A stretch of DNA of 5,213 bases from an uncultured Bacteroidota bacterium. Its GTDB lineage: Bacteria > Bacteroidota > Bacteroidia > Flavobacteriales > Flavobacteriaceae. Positions 1-5,213 of this stretch are shown here, in pieces (the first letter of the stretch is position 1; each line of letters starts with the position of its first letter). The notes beneath the pieces were generated by a model. It was not told where the DNA came from and searched no databases. It saw only the letters and a list, made by a program, of their open reading frames with translations. The translations under genes and the position numbers were made by a program. The stretch lies in the NCBI GenBank assembly GCA_903888655.1, contig CAISUR010000543.1, positions 1-5,213 on the forward strand. Reading direction: 5' to 3'.

Positions 1-24
1 GATTAAAACAAAAAATATAATTGC

Positions 25-1050
25 TTGAAACCTCATCTTAAACTTCACTTTCAAAATGGACTATCTTTTGAAACTTTCAAAAAGGAAGTTTTTGATGTAA
101 ATAATGTTTCGAATTACTTTGATTTTGAAGAATCATCCAATCCAGATTTCATAATTTTCGGGCCTTATGGAAATGAGATTCCTCCAAATGGAAATTATGT
201 AAGGGTAGCTTATTACTGTGAGAATATACAACCCGATTTAAGCATATGTGAGTGGGCATTTGGTGTGCCAAGGGAAGAGGAAATAAAGGATTCAAAGTAC
301 AAAAGGATTCAATGGCACGGAGTTTCCCCTCAAACATTGGTTAAAACACCTGATTGGGATATTACTAGTACCGTTGATTCAAAAGTTAAGTTCTGTAATT
401 TTTTATATAGTCACAAAGTAAAATACAGAGAGGATTTTTTTAAAGAACTTTCTAAATACAAGAAGGTTGATGCTCCCGGCAAGTCAATGAACAATATGGC
501 GAGCATCGATACACTTTACAAAGGGGATATTTGGGAACGTAAAAGACAGTTCTTGCAGCCTTATAAATTTACTATCGCCTTTGAAAATTATTCCTATCCA
601 GGTTATCAAACAGAAAAACTTTATGATGCAATGACAATGAATAGCCTGCCTGTTTATTGTGGTGATCCATTTATAGCTGACATTTTTAATACTAATAGTT
701 TTATTAATGCCTTTGAAATCCTAAATCCCAACTATTCGGATTTTGTACAAAAAATGGAAAGGGCTGTTCAAATGAGTTTTGTAGATATTAGGCCTCAATT
801 TTATATAGGGCTAAATCACAGAATCAATAGAAAAATAAAGAAAATTGGTCGTGAACTAAAAATGAAGATTGAATTCAAAAACCTTAATTACAAAGCATTG
901 GTAGATAGGATTGTTGAGATTGATGAAGACGACAATCTTTATAAGAAAATACTTGGGGAGCCTTGGTTCAATAACAATACGCCTCCCGCTTTGGATGCTG
1001 TAACCCAACGGTGGATTGAGATTTTTAGCAACAGTAAAGGAACCATTTAG
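25..1050 (+). CDS. GT10 family glycosyltransferase (alpha-1,3-fucosyltransferase-like)
   Basis: A 341-residue enzyme that probably moves fucose, or a related sugar, from a GDP-sugar to a growing surface glycan in the cytosol. The C-terminal half carries the GT10 signature: FEN at 186-188, GYQTEK at 193-198, PVYCGDP at 209-215 and FNTNSFI at 221-227. The N-terminal half has YYCENIQPD at 63-71, matching the family's GEN-PDF motif whose Glu is thought to act in catalysis, and KFCNFLYS at 122-129. The usual FENS reads FENY here. A basic stretch at 266-283 may touch the membrane. No signal peptide or membrane helix is visible. The start is inferred: an in-frame stop lies at 4-6 and the first in-frame ATG is near codon 155, so TTG at 25 is the only sensible start, and it gives an N-terminus (KPHLKLHF) typical of bacterial members. 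The TAG stop lies inside the first unit of a 21-bp repeat. Family assignment is strong; donor and linkage are inferred. Confidence 0.9.
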   Translation: MKPHLKLHFQNGLSFETFKKEVFDVNNVSNYFDFEESSNPDFIIFGPYGNEIPPNGNYVRVAYYCENIQPDLSICEWAFGVPREEEIKDSKYKRIQWHGVSPQTLVKTPDWDITSTVDSKVKFCNFLYSHKVKYREDFFKELSKYKKVDAPGKSMNNMASIDTLYKGDIWERKRQFLQPYKFTIAFENYSYPGYQTEKLYDAMTMNSLPVYCGDPFIADIFNTNSFINAFEILNPNYSDFVQKMERAVQMSFVDIRPQFYIGLNHRINRKIKKIGRELKMKIEFKNLNYKALVDRIVEIDEDDNLYKKILGEPWFNNNTPPALDAVTQRWIEIFSNSKGTI

Positions 1051-1199
1051 TCACAAAGTGGCTTGATTTAGTCCTTGAATGTTATGATTCAAAGACTAAA
1101 TGTTATGCTTTGGTCTTCAAATGATATGCTTTGGAGAGTGAATCATATACTTCAGTCTCTGAATGTTGTCCTTTAAGGAATGAATATTTGCCGATTTAG
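1045..1199. repeat. Degenerate tandem repeat, exact 21-bp period, about 7-8 units
   Basis: Most of the gap between the GT10 and first GT2 genes is a decayed tandem array. The landmark AATGTTATG or a variant starts at 1078, 1099, 1120, 1141, 1162 and 1183, always 21 bp apart. A second landmark, TTTAGTC or a variant, starts at 1046, 1067, 1109, 1130, 1151 and 1172, in the same phase. The first TTTAGTC contains the TAG stop codon of the GT10 gene. At 1087-1100 the second half of the unit appears as its reverse complement (ATTCAAAGACTAAA), so one unit looks flipped. Units diverge by substitution only, with no length change across about 150 bp. I cannot say whether it is a dispersed intergenic repeat, a regulatory RNA element or a remnant of coding repeats. 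Confidence 0.8.
1066..1101. repeat. Inverted repeat: 15-bp arms, 6-nt loop
   Basis: Left arm 1066-1080 and right arm 1087-1101 are complementary at 14 of 15 positions (the mismatch is 1074 with 1093), around the loop GTTATG at 1081-1086. In RNA it would form a strong but AU-rich hairpin starting 16 nt after the GT10 stop codon. No T-tract follows, so it does not look like a standard intrinsic terminator; it could protect the 3' end of the GT10 message or simply result from neighbouring repeat units lying in opposite orientation. The right arm can also pair, less perfectly, with the next unit at 1109-1122. Confidence 0.7.
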
Positions 1200-1205
1200 A
1201 TACAA

Positions 1206-1224
1206 ACCAACTGAATGTGTTGGT
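1206..1224. other. Small hairpin in the leader of the first GT2 gene
   Basis: ACCAAC at 1206-1211 and GTTGGT at 1219-1224 are perfectly complementary around a 7-nt loop, TGAATGT. It lies just after the 21-bp array and 62 nt before the GT2 start. A six-pair stem can arise by chance. The remaining 1225-1286 shows no recognisable promoter, riboswitch or ribosome-binding site. Confidence 0.3.
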
Positions 1225-1286
1225 GCTTAATAGGTGTAAGGGCACTATCAATTCTAAATTACCACCAATAAATCTCTCACTAATCA

Positions 1287-2309
1287 ATGAATAATTTTAA
1301 TAAAGACTCGGAAGTTTATACTGATGAACCTTTGGTCTCAGTTATAATTCCTCTTTATAATTCTGAAAAATATATTGCTGATACATTAAAAAGTGTACTT
1401 AACCAAACGTATAAAAATATTGAAATTTTAGTAATAGACGATGGTAGCAAAGATGACAGTCTGAATGTTGCCAAAACTTTTGAAAATCTGAATGTAAAAA
1501 TATTTTCACAATCAAATAAAGGGGCTAGTGCAGCGAGAAACTATGGATTGAGGGAAGCAAAAGGAAAGTACATACAGTTTCTAGACGCCGATGATTTACT
1601 AAGCACTAATAAAATCAAAAGTCAAGTAAGCCTCCTTGAAAAAGATAATAGTAGAGTAGCCCTTTGCCCAATTGCACATTTTTTTGAGGGAGATAATCTT
1701 GAAAATATTAGGATAGAGAATGAATGGTATCACGGTTCATTTGATACTCCTGTAAAGTTTCTAATTCAATTATATGGTGGGGGGAAAACGGAAGGAGGGA
1801 TGATTACAATACATTCTTGGCTTTCACCAAAGAAGCTGATTGACAAAGCTGGTTTTTGGAACGAAGATTTATCAGTTGATGATGATGGTGAATTTTTTTG
1901 TAGGGTGATACTACATAGCAACGGTTTAATAAGTGCTAATGATGCAATTTGTTATTACAGAAAGTTTAGGGAAAATAGAAGCTTATCGTCGCAAGCAGGA
2001 TATAAAGCAATTAAAAGTTCGCTAACTGCTTTGCAATTAAAACAAAAACATTTGGCTAAATACAGCAATGAATTAGGATACAAAAAGGCGTTTGCAAGGG
2101 CTTATAAAAGAATGGCTGTTTCTGTTTATCCTGAATTTAGGGATGTTGTCAAAACGTGTGTCCAAAATATGAATCAGTTAGGAGGCACCTCACATGACGT
2201 AACAATAGGTGGGGAGGGGATTGAATTGGTTAAAAATATTTTTGGATGGAAGACTGCACGTTTTATACAATTTTCTTTTAGAAGATTGATGAAAAACTTT
2301 AAAAGATGA
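1287..2309 (+). CDS. GT2 family glycosyltransferase
   Basis: A 340-residue inverting glycosyltransferase of GT-A fold, expected to add one sugar from a nucleotide-sugar donor to a lipid-linked glycan at the cytosolic membrane face. The N-terminal domain (about 16-125) is textbook GT2: VSVIIPLYN at 17-25, VIDDGS at 49-54 (nucleotide binding), NKGASAARNYG at 77-87, and LDADD at 99-103 holding the metal-binding DxD. Acidic residues in SVDDDGEFF (196-204), after GFWNEDL at 189-195, are the likely catalytic-base region. The tail from about 320 is basic and amphipathic (ending RRLMKNFKR), which suits peripheral membrane contact. The ATG at 1287 places the GT2 motif at the usual distance from the N-terminus; no Shine-Dalgarno is clear. 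The stop overlaps the next start as ATGA. The acceptor, donor and linkage cannot be read from sequence. Confidence 0.93.
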   Translation: MNNFNKDSEVYTDEPLVSVIIPLYNSEKYIADTLKSVLNQTYKNIEILVIDDGSKDDSLNVAKTFENLNVKIFSQSNKGASAARNYGLREAKGKYIQFLDADDLLSTNKIKSQVSLLEKDNSRVALCPIAHFFEGDNLENIRIENEWYHGSFDTPVKFLIQLYGGGKTEGGMITIHSWLSPKKLIDKAGFWNEDLSVDDDGEFFCRVILHSNGLISANDAICYYRKFRENRSLSSQAGYKAIKSSLTALQLKQKHLAKYSNELGYKKAFARAYKRMAVSVYPEFRDVVKTCVQNMNQLGGTSHDVTIGGEGIELVKNIFGWKTARFIQFSFRRLMKNFKR

Positions 2310-3385
2310 TAAAAAAATTCAACTACAGTACCATTGATATGCTACGGGGTTTTGCTGCCACAACAGTATTCCTGAATCATTATGGCGTTTCGAGTATCTT
2401 AAAAAAGCTATTCAAAATAAATTCAGCTGACATTATTGCATCAATTGGTGCCAGTTATGCCGTTCCGCTTTTCTTTTTGATAAGTGGCTTTTGTATTCAT
2501 CTATCTCAGCTAAAACAAAATGCCTTTTCGGGTGATACCAAATTAAATTTGTCAACCTATTTAAAGCGTAGATTTTGGCGTATTTATCCTTGTTATTTAA
2601 TTATTTTATTGTTTGCTTGTGCAGTTGGGGCAATCAATGGAGAGAAGATTTCAGTTGTAGATTTTTTTGTTCACGTTTTTGTTTGCCAAGGGTTTTCTGT
2701 CAAATATTTTAACTCAATCAACTTGGTCTTATGGACAATTTCTGTTGAAATGCTCTTTTATCTTTTATATCCGATTTGGTACTTTTTACGAAGAAAATTT
2801 GGTTTGCATCAGGCATTAATCATTTCGTTTCTAATAAGTATTACAAGTTGGACAGTTATTATTCTTCGTTACGATGTTTCAATCTTACCAACTCGATATT
2901 TTATTTTAAATATTTGGGGCGCATGGTGTTTCGGAGCGTGGCTTTGTGAGGAGATAGTGGTTAATGAAAAGAAATTCCTAAATGATAAAATTTGGTGGCT
3001 TATTGGGTTCGGGTTGTTTATTGCTTTCTGGTTTTTAAGTGAATACAACTGGGCTGGGCAGATTACATACAATATCAGTATTGTTTTATGGGCATGGGTA
3101 GTTGTTCCATTTTTGAGCTTGGAAGGAAAAGTTGCAACCAATAATAACCGAATTATTAATTTCATGATTAAGGTAATGGTTGTCGTAGGGCTTTCAAGCT
3201 ATTCGCTATATATGATTCATGAACCATTAATGTTCTTAAGAAATGCGATTTTAAAGTCCATAGTTTCAGAAAATATCAGATTGCTGGTCGGTGGATTTTG
3301 GCTGATAGCCACATTTCTTGCAGCATGGGGCAGCTACCAATTATTTGAAAAACCATTTTTATCATACCGCTCCTCACGCAAATGA
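2306..3385 (+). CDS. Acyltransferase-3 family membrane O-acyltransferase (OafA-like)
   Basis: A 359-residue integral membrane protein expected to place an acyl group, most often acetyl, on a sugar hydroxyl of a surface glycan. It shows family landmarks in order: DMLRGFAA at 11-18, with His25 following (the conserved, probably catalytic His), FFLISGFCI at 56-64, the basic RRFWRIYP at 88-95, LWTISVEMLFYLLYP at 142-156, SYSLYMIHEP at 298-307 and a closing FEKP at 347-350. Roughly ten hydrophobic segments are visible, near 10-28, 45-65, 95-112, 115-130, 140-160, 168-187, 195-214, 228-246, 254-272, 285-310 and 324-343. It has no extra SGNH hydrolase domain, so it is the short stand-alone form. It overlaps the GT2 gene before and the transferase gene after by 4 bp each, so its target is most likely the glycan those enzymes build. 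Acetyl as the donor group is an inference. Confidence 0.93.
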   Translation: MIKKFNYSTIDMLRGFAATTVFLNHYGVSSILKKLFKINSADIIASIGASYAVPLFFLISGFCIHLSQLKQNAFSGDTKLNLSTYLKRRFWRIYPCYLIILLFACAVGAINGEKISVVDFFVHVFVCQGFSVKYFNSINLVLWTISVEMLFYLLYPIWYFLRRKFGLHQALIISFLISITSWTVIILRYDVSILPTRYFILNIWGAWCFGAWLCEEIVVNEKKFLNDKIWWLIGFGLFIAFWFLSEYNWAGQITYNISIVLWAWVVVPFLSLEGKVATNNNRIINFMIKVMVVVGLSSYSLYMIHEPLMFLRNAILKSIVSENIRLLVGGFWLIATFLAAWGSYQLFEKPFLSYRSSRK

Positions 3386-4344
3386 AATCAGTTTTAACTT
3401 TAGCAGTTGGTAAGCAATTATATATAGACATGGCTGTGGCATTAGCACGGTCTTTTCATATTTGGAATAAGGATTCTGGAATTGAATTTTACATTGCTAC
3501 AGATAACAAAAAACTTATTGCAGTTGATGTATTGAAATGGGTTAAGGTCATTGAGTTACAACCTGGAGAATTGGGAGAAGGCTTCTCTCCTAAATTACAT
3601 TTGGATAAAATCGCTCCAACACATCAGACCTTATTTATTGATAGCGATTGCCTTATCGTAAAACCTTTAATATCTATTTTTGATAAGATGGAGGGGAAAT
3701 CGGTTTCCGTTGTGGGCAATTTTATTAGTGATGGGGAGTGGTTTGGAGATGTGAAAAGTGTTTGCCAAAAAGTTTGTGTAGATAAGATTTCTAAATTTAA
3801 CGGTGGACTTTATTATCTCGAGAAAAGCGAAATAACAACGAAAGTCTATGACAAGGCAAGGGAGTTAGAACCTAAATACGATGAAATTGGTTTAGTGAGG
3901 TTACGTAATAAACCTAATGATGAGTTGTTAATGGCTTTGGCAATGGCTTACTATGACCAGGTTCCAATTCCTGAAGATGGAAAAATATTGGGTGAACTAG
4001 TAAATTTTCAGTCAGGTATTCAGATTAATGTTTTAAAGGGTACTTGTACACTGAAAAATAATCCTAAACACCCCAACTATCAACCATCTTGGCCATTGCA
4101 AGTAGGTAATCCAATAGTGGTACATTTTCTTGGTGACCATACCAATAAATTTCCCTACTTGAGAGAGAAACGAATATTGCAAGAGTTGTTCGAAAATAAA
4201 AAATCAGCTTCTGTTTCAAAGGTAATTGCTTTTTTTAGCGTGACCCTTCCCTTTACCAGTGTCGGGGTTCTGAAAAATACTTTTAGGCCGATCTACCATT
4301 TCATTTTTGGATTCAGAAAAGTGGCCCAATCGGCAAGGATATAA
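3382..4344 (+). CDS. GT-A-fold glycosyltransferase with DSD motif, family not assigned
   Basis: A 320-residue cytosolic protein that looks like a nucleotide-sugar transferase of the broad GT8-like kind. The start, KSVLTLAVGKQLYIDMAVAL (2-21), followed by IEFYIATDN (34-42), is typical of these folds, where a sugar-binding strand and a first helix open the domain. LFIDSDCLIV (84-93) holds a DxD (D87, D89) for metal and donor phosphate. FNGGLYYL (139-146) and NDELLMALAMAY (179-190) match the usual acceptor-side and donor-side blocks, and VVHFLGDHTNK (246-256) gives the late His-Gly metal-binding motif. The last 40 residues turn hydrophobic and basic and may sit on the membrane. The gene starts inside the acyltransferase stop (ATGA) and is followed 4 bp later by a GT2 gene. 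I cannot assign a CAZy family, donor or linkage with certainty; a transferase role is well supported, the exact sugar is not. Confidence 0.8.
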   Translation: MKSVLTLAVGKQLYIDMAVALARSFHIWNKDSGIEFYIATDNKKLIAVDVLKWVKVIELQPGELGEGFSPKLHLDKIAPTHQTLFIDSDCLIVKPLISIFDKMEGKSVSVVGNFISDGEWFGDVKSVCQKVCVDKISKFNGGLYYLEKSEITTKVYDKARELEPKYDEIGLVRLRNKPNDELLMALAMAYYDQVPIPEDGKILGELVNFQSGIQINVLKGTCTLKNNPKHPNYQPSWPLQVGNPIVVHFLGDHTNKFPYLREKRILQELFENKKSASVSKVIAFFSVTLPFTSVGVLKNTFRPIYHFIFGFRKVAQSARI

Positions 4345-4348
4345 ACCT

Positions 4349-5146
4349 ATGGATGTAACTATTATTATCCCAACATACAATAGACTTTGGAGTTTGCCAA
4401 AAGCTGTAGCATCCTGTAAGGGAACGAAATGTGTTACAGAAATTATTGTTGTAGACGATGGGAGTACGGATGGAACCGGTGAATGGTTAGAAAAGCAAGA
4501 AGGTGTTGTTGCGTTATTTCAACCAAATCAAGGAAAAGATTGGGCGGTAAATAATGGCTTTAGAATAGCAAAGGGTAAATACATAAAATTTCTTGATTCT
4601 GACGATTATTATCCCCCCAATAGTATAGATAGCCAATTTGAACTTGCCGAAAAAACAAATGTAGATTTGGTTGTTGCAGGTATAAACGTTGTGGATGAAA
4701 CAGATAAAGTTTTATTTGAAAACCTAAATCTGCAAACCGATGATTTCATATCACAGCAATTAGGTGAAGAAAATGGCTCTCATTATTCAGCATTCCTTTT
4801 CAAGAAAAGCTTTATAAATGACATTCCTCACCGGCAAGAATTTGGTGCAGTGGATGACCGAAAATTTATTCTAGAGGTTGCATTGAAAAATCCAAAGATC
4901 GGTTTCATAAATGAAAGCGGATTATCGCATTTAAAACACTCCAACGAAAGACTCCAAAAGCTATCCGGGCTTAAGCAAATAGTGTATCATTATCATATTT
5001 TAAGTATCTATCGACAAACTATTTTGCAATTGGACAAAGCAAATCAGTTATCCGAAAGAAGAGTTAAGGCTGCATCGGGAATTTTATGGAATTTAGCCCA
5101 CATCATTTCAGCCCCAACGCCCAACCCTCGACGCTCACGTGCATGA
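4349..5146 (+). CDS. GT2 family glycosyltransferase with altered C-terminus
   Basis: A 265-residue inverting transferase of GT-A fold. It shows VTIIIPTYN at 3-11, VVDDGSTDGT at 34-43, NQGKDWAVNNG at 60-70, FLDSDDYYPP at 81-90 with the DxD at D83/D85, and FGAVDDRKFILE at 165-176 where the catalytic base is expected. LSHLKHSNERLQ (192-203) and LSERRVKAASGILWNLAH (234-251) form the C-terminal region. The start at 4349 is preferred over an ATG at 4307: it opens directly on the GT2 strand, leaves a 4-bp gap to the previous stop, and avoids 14 extra residues read from the previous gene in another frame. After residue 253 the protein ends in APTPNPRRSRA, encoded by a GC-rich heptamer repeat unlike the rest of the gene. 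I recall related enzymes continuing past the LWNLAH-type motif with a longer helical tail, so this one may be truncated; the catalytic domain is whole. The stop overlaps the next start as ATGA. Confidence 0.9.
   Translation: MDVTIIIPTYNRLWSLPKAVASCKGTKCVTEIIVVDDGSTDGTGEWLEKQEGVVALFQPNQGKDWAVNNGFRIAKGKYIKFLDSDDYYPPNSIDSQFELAEKTNVDLVVAGINVVDETDKVLFENLNLQTDDFISQQLGEENGSHYSAFLFKKSFINDIPHRQEFGAVDDRKFILEVALKNPKIGFINESGLSHLKHSNERLQKLSGLKQIVYHYHILSIYRQTILQLDKANQLSERRVKAASGILWNLAHIISAPTPNPRRSRA
5115..5142. repeat. GC-rich degenerate heptamer repeat, four units
   Basis: Four consecutive 7-bp units read CAACGCC, CAACCCT, CGACGCT and CACGTGC, approximating CAACGCT. The stretch 5111-5142 has 23 G or C among 32 bases, far above its surroundings. 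It encodes the odd last residues of the upstream GT2 protein and ends exactly at the ATG of the next gene. This looks like a short tandem repeat of intergenic type that has become the end of a coding region. Four units with several substitutions is a small sample, so the repeat call is moderate. Confidence 0.55.
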
Positions 5147-5213
5147 ACAAAAACAACATCACTGCAAAAGACTTGGGTCATATCTCGACCAAATACAGAA
5201 CGCTGATCCGATA
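5143..5213 (+). CDS. 5' end of an unidentified gene, cut by the window edge
   Basis: An open frame starts at ATG 5143 in a 4-bp ATGA overlap with the preceding GT2 stop, the same junction used twice earlier in this gene set, and stays open to the window end (23 codons plus two bases). The visible peptide, MNKNNITAKDLGHISTKYRT followed by LIR, is polar with no signal peptide. I do not recognise it and 23 residues are too few to assign a family. An in-frame ATG at 5086 would extend it by 19 residues across the heptamer repeat, giving an unlikely Pro- and Ser-rich leader, so 5143 is preferred. Context suggests another step in glycan synthesis, but that is a guess from position only. Confidence 0.55.
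   Translation, partial: MNKNNITAKDLGHISTKYRTLIR

Noticed and set aside
1..6. GAT TAA as the last codon and stop of an upstream gene.
   Set aside because: Six bases cannot show a coding region; TAA at 4-6 is useful only as the in-frame stop that limits the GT10 start.
149..337. Minus-strand open frame of 62 codons.
   Set aside because: It lies opposite the conserved GT10 coding region and resembles no known protein.
1104..1133. TATGCTTTG at 1104-1112 and 1125-1133 as Bacteroidota -7 promoter boxes (TAnnTTTG).
   Set aside because: The inner spacing is three bases rather than two, no well-placed -33 box is seen, and the motif is simply part of the repeat unit.
1084..1176. Small open frame of 30 codons (ATG at 1084 to TAA at 1174-1176) within the 21-bp array.
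   Set aside because: It is made wholly of the repeat, has no ribosome-binding site, and exists because 21 is divisible by 3, so it is more likely a by-product than a gene.
1045..1199. CRISPR array.
   Set aside because: The 21-bp units are contiguous and degenerate, with no identical repeats separated by unique spacers, and no cas gene is nearby.
2869..3165. Minus-strand open frame of 98 codons.
   Set aside because: It is antisense to the acyltransferase gene, whose membrane segments and family motifs run through the same stretch.
4307..4348. Upstream ATG giving the second GT2 protein 14 more residues.
   Set aside because: The extra residues come from the previous coding region in another frame and precede the normal GT2 N-terminus; ATG at 4349 fits better.

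Overview
The window is low in G+C, is coding on the + strand throughout, and looks like part of a surface-polysaccharide (O-antigen, capsule or exopolysaccharide) cluster. The tightly packed genes, the lack of clear Shine-Dalgarno sequences before most starts, and the protein style suggest a member of the Bacteroidota. That assignment is inferred from style only; no marker gene is present.

Layout: (1) 25-1050, a family GT10 (alpha-1,3-fucosyltransferase-like) glycosyltransferase that appears to start at TTG. (2) 1051-1286, a 236-bp gap, most of it filled by a degenerate tandem repeat with an exact 21-bp period that begins over the GT10 stop codon and includes a strong inverted repeat. (3) 1287-2309, a GT2 glycosyltransferase. 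(4) 2306-3385, a membrane acyltransferase of the acyltransferase-3 (OafA-like) family. (5) 3382-4344, a GT-A-fold glycosyltransferase with a DSD motif, of no firmly assigned family. (6) 4349-5146, a second GT2 enzyme whose C-terminal tail appears to have been replaced by a short GC-rich heptamer repeat. (7) 5143-5213, the first 23 codons of a further gene that runs off the window.

Genes 3 to 7 form one translationally coupled set: three junctions are 4-bp ATGA overlaps and the fourth is a 4-bp gap. Together they encode at least three sugar-adding steps and one O-acylation, and the GT10 gene upstream would add a fucose-like sugar. The simplest reading is that the cytosolic transferases build an oligosaccharide repeat unit on a lipid carrier, and the membrane protein adds an acyl (probably acetyl) group to it.

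The enzymes are ordinary families in an ordinary setting. The parts most worth a second look are the two repeat-associated gene ends: the 21-bp array after the fucosyltransferase gene, which is in codon phase with it, and the heptamer-repeat junction at the end of the second GT2 gene. I see no CRISPR array, tRNA, rRNA, insertion sequence or clear defence system.
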